From positions 6,262,001 to 6,326,000 of the forward strand of contig OX424561.1 in NCBI GenBank assembly GCA_949152475.1: a DNA stretch of 64,000 bases. The letters are read 5' to 3'. This document shows, piece by piece, positions 1-49,300 of this stretch. Numbering within the stretch: the first letter of the stretch is position 1; every line of letters starts with the position of its first letter. Position numbers and translations under genes: made by a program. The notes under the pieces were generated by a model. It was not told where the DNA came from. It was given only the letters and a program-made list of their open reading frames with translations, and did not search any database. This DNA is from Terebella lapidaria (lineage: Eukaryota; Annelida; Polychaeta; Terebellida; Terebellidae).

Positions 1-2495
1 TACGTCTTGTCCCTCGAGTCTTCAAGTCCTGTCCCTTAACTCTCGTCTCAGATCCCAAGACCCCCCCCCCCACCCCTTCCGGAGTCCCCCCAGACCTACA
101 CCCCATACTTGCCATCAGACAGTCAATCATAGTTATCGGATATTTCCAGCAGATGACAGAAGTAACCCCAATAAACCAGCGAGCTGACCTCGTGCCGCCA
201 GCCCTAGAGCAAGGTGGGGTAACTTGCCCCATGTCTGTGGGGTATTGAGGGCAGAGCACTGTAGTCAAGGTTGAGGAGGGCGGGAGGCAGGACTGGAAAT
301 CTGGTATTAGGAGAAAAACATACCTGGATTCTAACCTGGAGTTTGCCAGTCTGTATTGATTTCTGTTTTTCGCTGGCCCAGGTTCTTGGATTGACTGTTT
401 TACGAGATGTTGATTGTTGGTACATTTGTACACTGGTTGTGACATGGCACTTGTACACGGCCATTAGGCGGCTGAGGGTGGGGGGGGGGGGGATTAGTGA
501 TATCACCTTGGGAGTAGTCCTGCTCGGGTTGGTTACTGGTACTGAGGTGAGGGTACGGGGCTGTCACCAAGACGATAACATCCTTTTGATCATCAAAATG
601 TGCTCTGATGATAGAAATCTCGATAATCAGTGTGCTCGATGGTGTAATTGTGAGAGGGTAATGAGATCAATAGTGACCGTGGGGGGGGGGGGGGGGGGGG
701 GATTCCAGGAATAGACTATTTCAGGGATATTGTGGCCTTCCCAAGGAGAACCCAAGGGGACAGATCCCAGCAATTTTGTGGGGATAGAGGTCAGGGCAAA
801 CTGGTTGCTAGGTGGGGCAGCATCGTGGGTGACTGGCTTGAGATAACATTCTCATACCCCAGTCCACCACTGCACCCCCCACCCCCCTTGTAAACCAGTC
901 AATATAGGGACAATGTTGGTCGTAGTGTCCTTGACAATGGGCAGTAGAAGGAAACACTCATAAAAAATACAGGTGTTTTGATGTCCCGTGATTGGATCTG
1001 TTGTTCTGTGTCAACAATTATTTACCATAAAGCCACTGAATTCATCATACAATTTACCACGCGACAGATTTATGGTCAATTACCAGATGTTTTTAAAACA
1101 TGACAAAACATGTTGTGGATGTGTAAATGTGTGTATGTAAATATGTGTACATACACAATTACATTGTAACTACAACACAATATGTCATGTGAGCATGATA
1201 AACACGTGTACATGTAATTGCATCAACTTATGTACATGTAAGCAACAAATGGTTCCTACCAGTATATTCTTCTTTTGATATGCTAACATACACTGTAAGA
1301 CAAAAGTCCATGAACCACTGGACACTTGTAAGCTTTGTAATTAAGGTGAGAGTGCACTCCTGATGTAATGGTTTTTATTGGTACATGTATAGTTTAGCTG
1401 CCTGGACGACCAAAACGTGTTTAGTGATTTTTGCAGCCTGAAGGGAAAGTTTGCCTCATAAATAGATCTGGAATTTGGGTGCTGCTTTCTACCAGTGATA
1501 GCACTTGGATATGGTTGATTAACTGTTCTATGTCACATTAAGTTATTGTCCCTCCTCATATCGCTCTTAGCAACCAGTCAGCAGGGTGTCCCCAGGGTTC
1601 ATACGGCAGCTATAAAAGGCCTTGTTTATGATGGCATAAAATGATAAACTCAGTGAGTTTCCTCACTATAATGCTCTTCAGGTAGTAGGTACCAATTTGA
1701 AATCCTATCAAATGCTCGTAAATTTGTGAATTCGCAGCAAATTGCAGGAACAAAATAAGAAGATATGCCATTGCACTCAACATATAATGAGATATTCATT
1801 ATACTGATCAGCATAAATTTATCAAAACATCCTGCCTTTATATCATACGTACATGGAAGAAATATTGCACCTGGTTGTGTAAATGAAATCAGGATCGATA
1901 TGCCATCTTGCTGTATAGTGTTCCACTGCTACAGAAGTTATTGATCCATACAGACTGGATTGATTCAGTAGAATTATATAAACAGTTTTGCGTGCTTTAT
2001 GGAGAGACAGTGAAAAGTCTCCAGGTCGTCTTTTCAATTATGCGTAGCTTTGGCAGTGACGGTGCTTACAAGGCAACCGTCTCTCCACAAGATTTGTGGG
2101 ATATTACGATCAATAAATTTAACATGACAAAGCTATTACAGGAAGATATTTTTTTGCCAGTGTAAGTCTTTCTCCCTATTAAATGTTTGCAGTATGTGAA
2201 TAATTTAGCATTCTAATCTGCAACGACGCGTGCTATGTTGTTTTCTGTGTTTATACTGATAAAACTACAGATAGAATTATTGACAGCATATTATGATCCA
2301 GGTATTGTACAGTGTTGTGACTATTTCAGGTCACAGTCAATGAACTTGTATTGGTTTGTAGCCATCATGTACAGAAGATTTTCATGTATCTCACCTGCCA
2401 ATATTTCATTTCACATGCGATTATTCAATTGAAATATATGCCTAATAATTACGCCAAAGTTTGTATTTAAGATTACATAGGAGATAAGATATATA
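1..2495. other. Non-coding, probably PLCB4 5' intron; nothing recognised
   Basis: No coding segment with homology is visible, and the expected first PLCB4 exon (a YEF-W then VP motif) is absent in all frames read. The region holds a poly-C tract (61-72), poly-G runs (480-492 and 680-700) and many TACATGTA-like words. Confidence 0.5.
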
Positions 2496-3110
2496 CCGGG
2501 GATCCCCGTATTTAAGCCCTTCCTTGGATAAGCCCATGGGCTAATACAAGGGGAGTACTAATCTTGTATAAGCCCATGGGCTTATAAACGGAATAAATTT
2601 TTGTCTCGCATCAGGACTGGGCCTATATTTGGGGAAAACGTAGTTGACGTTTTCTTTTGCGTAGGAGACGTTGGTAAGTGTTGGTACCTAGAATAAGCTA
2701 CTGAAATGAAATTGATAAAAGACGTACGTAGGCCTATATACCTTGCCTAGGGCTACTATAGTACGTATACACGTGACCAGCTGGATTTTATAAGGTACAT
2801 GCATGCATAGGCATGTATGTGTGTACATTTTTATTCGTCATGCGTGCGTTTAATATGACAGAGAATATCTGTGATATTATTTATGGAACTATAGAATAAA
2901 ATGTTTGTATAAATATAGTTATTACTGATTACGCATATAAGAAGTGCTTCCCTGTCTAATCCATTGTAAATTCAAGCGTGCAAAATAAAAATCGTAAAAT
3001 AATCATTCCCCAAATATAAGCCCATGGGCCTATATATGGAGTTAAATTTCATTCGACACAACCCCTATTTCCCAATTATAAGCATAGGGCTTAAATACGG
3101 GGGTTCCCGG
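2496..3110. mobile_element. 615-bp MITE with inverted termini and TA target duplication
   Basis: The left end CCGGGGATCCCCGTATTTAA and the complement of the right end (CCGGGAACCCCCGTATTTAA) pair over about 25 bp. Both ends are flanked by TA (2494-2495 and 3111-3112). Inner inverted blocks repeat the words TATAAGCCCATGGGC and CCCCAAATATA. It has no coding capacity. The TA duplication suggests mobilisation by a Tc1/mariner-superfamily transposase, but no family is recognised. Confidence 0.75.
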
Positions 3111-3481
3111 TAGTAACTTGATGACTGAGTATTGATCATGCGATGATGTTCTTCATGATTACAATTACATACTTGATTGTAAATGTGGCAACCAGAGCTT
3201 CAATTTATATTTAACTAGATCATGTAGCTGTAAGATTGCATAATTATGTCATGTAAGTTTTTACTTATTATTTGAACAACCTGATAACCAAAAATATAAC
3301 TACATGAAAATTGTCTTTTCCGTCTATCATGTTGAAATGGGCACCTAACTTGACCACTTGCAATTTTGAAATACTAGTATTGTAAAAAAAAATAAAAATT
3401 AAAACACTGATTCGCCATGATTTGTGATTTCTCTAATACATTGTATTCAACCGTTTCTTAATCATTTTGAAATCATTGCAG

Positions 3482-39008
<35,527 letters not shown>

Positions 39009-41725
39009 GGACGTGACATCTCTGATCGCTCCACACGACGCGATTTCTCCCACCTGCCTGCACATCTCGACATAGATGCAATGATGACACATCATATATT
39101 TATTTGACTTTGTCGTCCCTACTGTGTTTCCGAGAACCGCTCCCCCTCCCTCATTCTGTCGATCCCCTCGGCTCCACAAAAACGTTATGATGAAGTATAT
39201 TGTGTTCATATTGTGTAATACTGTTAGGATGATTATGATTGTTTATGAGATTGTATGGTCTGAGCAAAGATTTTGAACAAAGCAGTCAATCAATATCTGT
39301 TGTATATTCACTTTTTAACCAAACAGTAGGCACATAAAATAACTTTTTTTTAGGGAATGGTTGTTTTGCATAATTTGTTTGTTTAGTACTTGTTTATTAG
39401 GTATAATTTTTTGTTTGATCTTGGACTCTGAACTTCATGAAATGACGTCTTTCATGATTGTCTCCTCTACTGACACTTGTTTCTCAGCATTCCTGACCAC
39501 GTACTGCGGGATGCCTCGTGTGTTTTAGTGCATTGTTTTTGGGTGAGTTGTTGCATTTAACATGACTGAGTAGAAGCAGGATTCGCTAATCCCTAGGTGT
39601 GGTGCTTTAATCCTGGCAGTGATTTGTCGTTTGGAAATATTGGAAATATCTAGGGATCTCAGATGATGTGCAATATCAGTATCAAGTTCTTCAAAAGATT
39701 CACACCGCCATCTGGCGTTTAAACCACAAAACAATGTACATCGAAGCAGCTGTTTCTTCATGTATATCCTCCTGTCTATTCTGTTCAATTTGTTTCTATA
39801 CCATTTACGTCTAATTATCAAATTTTTTGTTGTTGAGAATATTCATATCTGCTGCACTTTATACACCGGGGCGACATAATGAAGACTGCAGAAGATACCG
39901 ATATATGTGCAAGAGAAAGTGTGAAGCAAGAAATGTTACTTCTTCAATCTGACCTCGTTACAAAAACCCATTACGGTAATAATTTTCGTTCTTGTGTTCA
40001 CTGGAGAAATGAGAATTCGTTTCACATGGCATAGCACCTGGCATAATGACTATATCTAGGATACTTGCATCCGTGTTATGTTGTACTTTGAAGGATACTG
40101 TGGTAGGATGTATGCAGACATTCAGAAGGATGCTTGGTTTATATACTGTATGTGTCATCTATGTCAAATTGGTGTACAAGCACACTATTATGCATTGGTA
40201 TGTGTTTGGAGATTTGAAAACATTTTTGTATGTGTATAAATTAATATTGTGTGATCCTCGTTTCTCATCATTCTAGAAATGATATTATGAGTGTTTTGTT
40301 ACTTTCTATCTTGGATGTAGATTGTATAATTTAAGCCAGTAATTTATTTGCAGATATTTGTTTTAGTGCTTTATGACCTACATGGATCTTGTGTATGACT
40401 CAAGTTTTTGGCAAACTATACATGTTGTAAAGCTTGTGTTTAATTTTAAGCTGTCTCAGAGCGTTTGGTTTCGGGTGCCGTCAGTGAAAACGCTGCATGC
40501 GATCTATGAAACCACACCACACTTCCGTGGTTCTGTTCACATTCACTCATCTCCCGAGATCATGTGTTCTGAAAATGTTAAGTGTTTCATTCTGTGCTAC
40601 GGACTTGCACAGCTCCATTCTTTGTGATCCACAGTGATTGAGTTTTTTTTTACACGATTCAGCAGAACTTAGGGAACTTATAAACAATTACCTTGCCGTT
40701 CATTCAAGCATAGACCAGTTTAGTATTGACACTCTGGAGTTCCTCAGTCGATGTAGCGTTTTTTGAGCAGAGAAATATTATTGCTGGGAGAAAATAACCT
40801 GTTGACTTAATTGTCTTTCGTTTTACATTGTTAGAGAACTGTTGACTCTCCAGAGATGTGTGTAAAAAATTGTTTTGTTTGTGTACCATCACATCAACAT
40901 TACTCATATATTTGTGTTCGTTTTTCATCTTTTGTTTTTATTGGTCATATTTTGACAGGTTCTCATTGAGACATCTTATATTTACCCCTCTGTCTCTGAC
41001 AGCATTGTTTGTATACAGCCCGTGTGGGATGGATTGAGGCTTGGCTTAATCAACTGTGAAGAGTTATCAGTGTGAGCAGAAATGTACTGGACAAAATCAC
41101 CAGAAAGTGATTGAATGTTTATAAGGCCGCATCCTGTGTTAGCGGAGGCTTTTATTAAACCCCAAGGTATTGCCCCAGTCCCGATTTGATTCCCGATGTT
41201 ACCATAGCAATCTGTGGCTCACCTGCAAGAGGAAGCAGTTCACCAGAATCCACGAATGTGTAAATATTGATGTAACGACTAACGTCTTGTGTAGTTCCAT
41301 ATCGTTGTGTTTCGAAATCGACAAACTGTAACGAAAGGCATTAGGAAAAATCCATGGCAAACAAATACTTGGATCGTGAGTCAGTCATGTTATGGGGACT
41401 GCCGAGTTTTGTTCTTTGTATCATGTATCCATGTTTAACTGTAACCATGGGCTACATCCCGAGGCAACTGGTTGATAATGCCAGGCCACACTTTGTGTGT
41501 TTTTCATATATTTTTCACAGTGTCAATGTTAAAATAGGTTTCGCTCATCTTTAATGAAGATGTCACTAGGTATGATGTGCTGCAAGACAACTATATTTGC
41601 ATGTCGGCTATGAAGCCACTCATGACATGGACTTTGGTCATGGCGAGTCACACCTGTAGATGGTGAATGTTCAAGTGTGCGAAGCCTGTTATGTTACTAG
41701 TCAAATAAAGAATATGCTCTAACAA
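39009..41725 (+). other. Probable PLCB4 3' UTR with candidate poly(A) signal
   Basis: No coding homology is visible between the PLCB4 stop and 41.7 kb. The first AATAAA found on this strand after the stop is at 41704-41709. If it is used, the 3' UTR would be about 2.7 kb. Short open frames here lack recognisable protein signatures. Confidence 0.45.
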
Positions 41726-41940
41726 ACAAATCTGCATTATTGTCAGTGGAACGTCTTTTTGTAAGCAGTTACTTCCAGGGTTGTAACGGATGGGGCAGGT
41801 GTTATGTCAATGATTTGGACTCATTTAATATAAGTTACGAGTTCTTATGGGACTAGTTTTGCGAATTTAAGAAGGAATGTGGACGTCCCATCGACTCTTT
41901 GGTCCTTTCCTTTCATGAATGAAAACCAGATGCTATACAA

Positions 41941-43347
41941 ATATTATTTGTATTACAAGTGACAGGACAATTCAAAGCTTAAGCATCTAGAAATTTATTC
42001 CCAAAACAATTTCATAAATGTACCAAAGCAAATGCAGATGAATTGTCAGCAGAAATTATAAAAAAATATTACACGTACAAAAATATAATATTGAAGAACT
42101 ATTGCCACTCGACAGCAGATCTTGAAGTATTGCATTGACAACTTAAAATATCTGTCATTAGCAAACCGTCCATGAACCATTTGTGTTCTAGTTGGAATGA
42201 AGTTTTTGGTTTATGTCATATTGACAATACAAAACAAAACTAAACATACAATATTTCGACAATAGTATGGAGAGTTGCAAAAGCCTGACTAGATCAGCCA
42301 AGGAGGAAGCGATTCTTGTATACTTGATAGATTTTGTACAAAATAATTTTAAATAGTTCCCAATTGATTTATAGCGAAGTACTGTAAACGACTAATTTTG
42401 GCGGCTGTTAAATTTGGCGGGTGTGAGCCCCACATTATTTGGCGAAGATTTGATTCCCCGGTTTCAAAAAGACATATATTTCTTAAAATATATCTAGTTA
42501 ATTTGGCGGTTTTCCCTAGCGTCAAAAATAGTCGTTTTACAGTACTAGTATTGGAATTTTACATTGATTGATAAATATGAACCATTACATCGACTAGCAT
42601 GACTGATCTCGTTTCATAAATAAACCTACTTTATCAAAATATAAATAAAGCATGTCCAACTACTACAATAAATATTGCAGTCTGAATGGTGCTCTCAGTA
42701 ACAGTAACTAGACCGATCACCGATGACTGCATGGGTGTATCCCCCTCATGTCCAATCATCCCTGTCGCCCAAAATATATTATTTCATACGAAATATCATT
42801 TCTGGCCAACCAGTGTCAGTAATAAATGTTCCAAACCTTACCAATTTTTATTACATTAATATATTTGTCTTAGTAATTCAACATGTAATGTGTTTTCCAC
42901 AAAACCAACAGCTCTGTACTTGTGAGCACATCCAGTGCCATTTGTTTCAAATTACATGATCTTGTATATTACCATCCTGTAGTGCTCCAAGCCATGTGTA
43001 TAGAAAGGGCTTATTTAATCACAAAATGTGTTCTCAATCTGACACCTAATTTGGCACCTCAAATTGATAAATGATTCGGCTTTACCCCAATATAAGTCAC
43101 ACAAAATATTATCAAAATCCAATGAGAAATGTGACCTCACAAGAAAGTGTCAGCATTTGATGTAGATACAGCAGCGCTTCAATCTCAAATCCATAGTTCA
43201 GGGGATACAATATATATTTTAATTGCAACATTTCTGCTTACACTGAGAAGCAGCGTAGCCATGTACATAAGCACCATGATACATCACTGACATTAAACAA
43301 TGACCGTACAAGTGACACATTTGGCCAAGTGCCAACACCCGGTGTCA
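41941..43347 (-). other. SCCPDH 3' UTR candidates and intergenic space
   Basis: Downstream of the SCCPDH stop, minus-strand AATAAA signals occur at 42852-42847 (about 500 nt after the stop) and 41999-41994. PLCB4 and SCCPDH converge here. Apart from the MITE at 42382-42542, nothing else is recognised. Confidence 0.4.
42382..42542. mobile_element. 161-bp MITE with TA target duplication
   Basis: The left end CTGTAAACGACTAATTTTGG and the complement of the right end (CTGTAAAACGACTATTTTTG) are inverted repeats. TA flanks both sides (42380-42381, 42543-42544). The inner words TTTGGCGG are repeated in the same orientation. It is non-coding. Confidence 0.75.
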
Positions 43348-46300
43348 CTACTGTTCCAGGACCTCAACCTTGATGTTGTGATCATTGAGACGCTGTACGA
43401 GCTTGGTCTTGGCGAAGGCAGCCCCTGGCGTGTACACTCCACCCCTGTCGGTTGAGAAAGCTGTTATATGTAGTCATGTTGTATGCAGACTGACAGAAAT
43501 GTTTCGTCATTAACTGTTGTTAGAACACATATATACACTAAAGCTTGCCACCCCATCTATGCATACATCTAGGTAGAGATAATGAGATGACCCAGTTAGT
43601 CTCACTTTGGCGGGAGTTTGTCCTGTTCCTTCAACAGCGTGTACGCAGCCTGCACCATGCAGATAGGGGTCGTCACATATGCAAGCTCTGAAAGTTCACA
43701 CAACAAGATGTTTATGAACTGTTGACTTTCGTACTTGTAACAAATACAGCACTGTTTCTGTGAGGTGTTACCAGGTCCAGAGACTCGGGTGACGATTTTC
43801 TTGGTCGGTTTGTCCTCGTGCTGCACTTTAGGGTCAGCAATATTCGTCTCATAACCGTGGCCAATCATCGTCATGGTGAAGGACGTCCCCTCCATCTGTA
43901 GTATAAAATTGTGTCTGTATCACCTTACCTTTCACAATGTGACGCTTGGAAATTCCAATTTCACATAGCTCTATACTGGTTGGTTTTACTCAATCATAGT
44001 TATATCAAGCAGCAGTTACCTGTTTAGGTGTGGGTCCCTCGTCTGAGAAGAGTCCTAGTGAAAACAGCCGTGGGTACTGCAGAAAGAATACTTTTCTGTG
44101 CATTTAACTCAATTATCACAGATACAATGAAGGAAGTTGTTCCATACAATAATCTCAAAATATCACATTCCAGCCGCAGTCTGTTCAAGTTCACCTTCTC
44201 CATCAGCTTGCGTCCAAGGCTGAAGTTGGAGAAGACTGCGAAGATCAGACCAAAGAACATCATGAAGACGACAGCGAGCAGGTGTGGCATGCGAGAGTAC
44301 TCATTGAACTCCACCTGAAACAAGACAATCAGATATACAATATCATGGGCGCATAATATGACCTGTAATCTGTATTGTCAGTTGCCATTGTGTACTCTTA
44401 CTACCATATTGCCCAATCATATTTGCACATGTCACTGGAGGAAATGCACTATTCTGGAAATGTTGAAACCATTGTAACATTGTGTAGTATCTTCAGATTG
44501 ACTTTATCATGTTTATCACAATCAGTGAATACCGACCACTCTCTCATTACGATGTTCGTAGTTGTATCTCTGACTGCGCATCACAATAGATCGGTCTGCT
44601 CCCACAAACGGCAGGCACCAACTCTTTACGTCATCGCTGTAGAACAGCGCCTTCCTGAAAACACAGGTGAAAGGATAAACATAGCGTGAACATAATGGTG
44701 CTGTAGCTTACCAGCAATTTGTTCAGGTCAGGCTATCATTTGTGCAGAGTATGATTTGTCACAACGATCCTAGGCACCGTCGCAAAAAGATGCAGAATAG
44801 ATGACTTAGAATTGTATGTACATTATCATTATACAACTGCCTGCACCTTCAAGTCTCCATGACCAATTTATACAGCCTCATATAGGCATTGCGTTTAAAC
44901 ATATAAGGTCATCCCAGTTAACCATCAAGTCCACATTGAGGTGTACCAAACATGACTTCCTATAAGCCCATCTGTCTTCATGTGTGAAGTCGCCGAGGAG
45001 CAATTTACACATCCTGTGGTCATCACATTGAATGTAAGCACTCATCATAAGGCAAACACACGAAGCTCTATGTACCATCATAATGCAAACAAACAAAGTT
45101 TTATATTCTATCATAAAGCAGACAATACAAAGCTCTTTGTACCACGGTTGACACCTTTAACAATAGGCCAGACTGTGGTCTATTCAACATACACCACTGT
45201 CTGCCGTGGAATATAGGAACACGCTTGAGTGAACCCGTGGTACAAGTCAGATAGACCACTCGCACCCGTGGGTATGGCTCATACACTCGGTAATCTCTCG
45301 GCTAACGCCTCGAGAATAACCTCGTGTATGAGCCATACCCACGGCTGCTCGTGCTCTATCTACTACATACACCCATTGCACCATTGAAAATTTTGGTATT
45401 ATCGCCCTTTGTTTTTCCATCAACAATGCATTGACATTGCTCAAATTGTTGATCGTCCAGACAACTCAAATATGGTTTGTAGCTCCTTAATACTACTCCT
45501 GTAACGAGACTCTCAATTGAGTTGGTGTTATTGCATTTTAAGCTTTACAGAAAGTAGAACACCGAGTTGCACAACGAAGGTGTTCTCGATGAGAGCAACG
45601 CACTTGGTAAGTCAATTTTGTTGACTTGGGAGATGAGTTGAAGGTGATCTCCATGGGTCTTTGAGCAAACTCAAGGCCAACTTGGTGGAAAAACTAAGGG
45701 CAAAAATACTGAATTTTCCAATGGTACAATGGGTGCATATTCCATCATGCAGACAAAGCTCTATATTCCATCATAATGCAGACAAAACAAAGCTCTGTAT
45801 TCCATTATAATGCAGACAAACAAACCTTGATTTTAATTAAGTGGACATCAAAAAGTCAGAACAGCAAATTTTTTTGCCTAAAATCAACCCAGTAATTTCA
45901 GTCCTTGTAGTTCTGTATAAGATCAGCCAACATTTCCTTACCCTTATCTGTCCTAAATCATTCGATTTAATGTTCTATATGTCACCATACCGTACATGTA
46001 CATGATATATCTGAGGTTTGTACTTGGAGGGGGGAGGGGGCTGTACATGTTACCTGACGTTTGGTGTGTGAGGGCTCTTTGGTAGTGGATGATGCCCAAA
46101 CTGTTTTCGTATCTTCCTCAGTTCCAGAAACTTGGAGATATTATAACCATGTATACCAGAGTGAAATGTACCAGTATTCAAACGGACCCCCTGAAAGTAA
46201 TAAACGAAAACGGTCCAAAACCACCAGGGTGATTACGTTGCGGGTCAGGTGTACCTTCGTGGAAGTCGGGTTTTGCTCCGAGGGAGAGGCTCCAGGAATA

Positions 46301-49300
46301 GTTGTTTGCGGATCTCTTTGAGTTTTTTCGCGCTTGCGTACCCTTGAATGGCTGACCTCCAAGTTCCGGAGTTGAACCGCCTTCCCTACGTCACAGGGGC
46401 ATGGCCACACACATGACAATAGTTTATTTGGCTCCCATATATTTATACTGGATAAAAATTGATTTCATCAATTTGAATGACTCTTATGATGCAATCAGCA
46501 TACTGAAAATACAGGAGCCATCGTATATCATATATTGGAATGTGACTAAAGAATCATTCCCCACAAATTATGTACATGTATTAACGATAGGCATACACAC
46601 CTCTGGTCCAAAGTTGATTGCCAAGTAGGCTTCAATGTGGTTCAGATCTCCTGTAGAATCCAATCATACATAAAACTTGAAATATGATCTGTAAAAGATC
46701 ATACATGTAACTTCATATTCAGAGTGTTTGCATGCATCAGATATATTTATACCAGTAACAAATTACCTTTGAACTGATCCCTGGTGAAGGTGGCCCCCAT
46801 ATCACTGGGAATGCTGTCAAAACCACAGGCCTCCAGAATGTAGACTCCAGCTTCCTTGGCCTTGTCATGGTACACCAGCTGTGTGTTCTCCAGAAACTGA
46901 AACCCGAGACGGAAATTTGTTCCGGATTGTTTTCTCAGAACGGATAGATTGAAAATATTCTAATTAATGGAGATTAATTTGTTTGACTGACCACAGGCTC
47001 TCCGCTTATATCGATGTGATGTGCCTTGTTTTCAATACAAGCTCTTACAACAGGTGTGCCGTAAAACTGGTACTGAAAGTGAAACACAAGAAAACTCTTG
47101 AGAGACAGGGTGCCACAGAAACTTGTGAAATCCTTTTATATGTGATGCTATCGTGATGTATTTCCAACATCCTTCAGCTAGAATAATAGTATAGTTGTAG
47201 GTTAATATGATATTATAGATTATAGATGTTGTTTTTATTCAGGCATTATTCTTTCTAATCTCGTGATGCACATGCACTACTGTTAAATGATTTTTACCGG
47301 TCCAACACAGTTGAGAACCACTCGAGCCTGTTCACACATCTCTGTTAGACTCGATTCTGATTTGACATCTGCGATTAAAATTGGGGTCTCTTCCAAGTTC
47401 TTTCCTGAAATCATAACAGATCATCCAATATGCATTAAATCATCCATTTTCCAAGTGCTTGATGGCAATTTCAGATAATTCAACGAATCTAGTCGCAACT
47501 GTTACAAGGAACAATACATGCAATGAGAATGAGTAATGAATTAATCAATCCAGTGAATTCTTCATTTCCTAATGAAAAGCTGAAACAATTCATTAAATAT
47601 ATTTTAGAGGAAGTAATGTTCATCATGTTCATGTCATAAATGTAACAATGATAGCTTGACATCCTGGCTGGCACAATAACATGATGTTATTGAAATGAAG
47701 AATTGAGGTGGGTGGGATCGAATCTTTACACAAGCCTTTCATTGAGAGGGGCCTACCACATGCTGTATTCTACCACATTCTACTTCCCTGAAATATCTAC
47801 CCCAGTAGAGTGTAGGTTGGGTTATTTTGTTTCTAAAACTATAAATTTAGCAAAAAGGTAATTGTTAGCCTAATTGTTAGAATACTATAGTCTGATTTTT
47901 CTAACTCGTTTGTGAACACCGTTTTTTGTTGATTTTTTGGCGATGCTAAATGGTATCGAAATAAAGCTTGGCAAATTTCATCTGATAGTCAAGGGACAAC
48001 TCTCCCCTGAATTTCAAACTTCTATCGCAAACTTTGGAGAAGTTGGCAATCTACCCCAATGTTAAATTTAGCCCCATGATGGAATTTCTGGGTCCGCACA
48101 CGATTTTGTGAATTTTCTCGTTTTTGTCGTGGTTTTTTCGAAATCAGCATGTTTGTGTAGATACACCCCAATGTGTATTCTGTTCCGAAATTACAACAAT
48201 GCTTGGAATCTTGTAACCACATCCCAGTAACCATAGTAACCACATCCCAGTCAGATTCCCACCATCTCGTCTTGGACTGAAATTTAATATTGCTGGAGTA
48301 GATTGCAAACTTTTTCAATTTTTACAATAGAAATCTGCGATTCAGTAGAAAATTACCATTTGACTAGCAGCCTCTTAACCCCGTTGAAGTATGTCAAACT
48401 GTTATAGTACGATACCATTCAGCATCGCAAAAATATCAGTAAAAAGTAGTGCCAGAATGAGTAGGCTAGTACTCGTTGACGAGTCCAAAAATGCTATTAC
48501 TCAGTTCCTATTCCCTAACTCGAGTCGTTATAGACAATAAATCGGCCTTGTGTCAAGAAATATTGATAATAAACTAAGATAGAATAATTTAATCCATGAA
48601 AAAGGATATTTAAATCGACTGTAAATCTTCATTTTTGTCCAATTTTTTGGGTCTACATCACAATAAATGGATAGAAAACAGCTAAACTGCTATAAAGTGA
48701 TCGATTCCCTGGCTCGAGTACTCGGTTACTACTTTTACTACTCGTTCCGCCACTAGTAAAAAGCAGTGTAAATGAGTTGTAAAGTCAGAGAAAAATGTAA
48801 AATCTAAGAGAGAATAGACTCTTGTTATAACTAGATCTACTAGTATTTATTATTTTTTTTATGTAGGAACATAGCCAGTTGGCTAGGATGTACAATAACG
48901 TGGGCAATTTTATTACAAACTAATTTCCCATGCTTAAGAACCGGAAAGACAATAGGTTATGATAGAAGAGCGTTCTTTAGTACACACCAGATGTTTCTTT
49001 TATCTGTATTTATCATTTTGTGCCACTGATTAACTCATCATTGTCATTGACTATCATGAAGAAACAGGATTGCCCACTAAATTGTACATGTGCTCCAGTC
49101 AGTTTTCATCCTGCATATCACCAGATCACATGCTGGACAAACAACATCGTCTTCTCTGAGGGGCGATTGTTTGTCTAATCACATGCATGAGGCAGGCCCG
49201 TGCGGAACTCAGACGCCGGGCCGGGTCAACGTTCAGTGTCTGTCATGTCAGACGGCTGCTCCAGTTCATGAGCGTACAAAACCATGAAAACATACCTGTG

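Noticed and set aside
271-714. 147-codon open frame at the left edge
   Set aside because: It has no recognisable motif, ends in poly-glycine from a G run, and no splice context supports it.
46141-46419. 92-codon minus-strand open frame
   Set aside because: It reads part of SCCPDH exon 6A in the wrong frame and through the 64-nt spacer into 6B. It shows what an abnormal joined product would look like.
47700-47830. Possible tRNA-derived SINE (GGGATCGAATC word)
   Set aside because: No A-box/B-box pair with correct spacing or cloverleaf could be made out.
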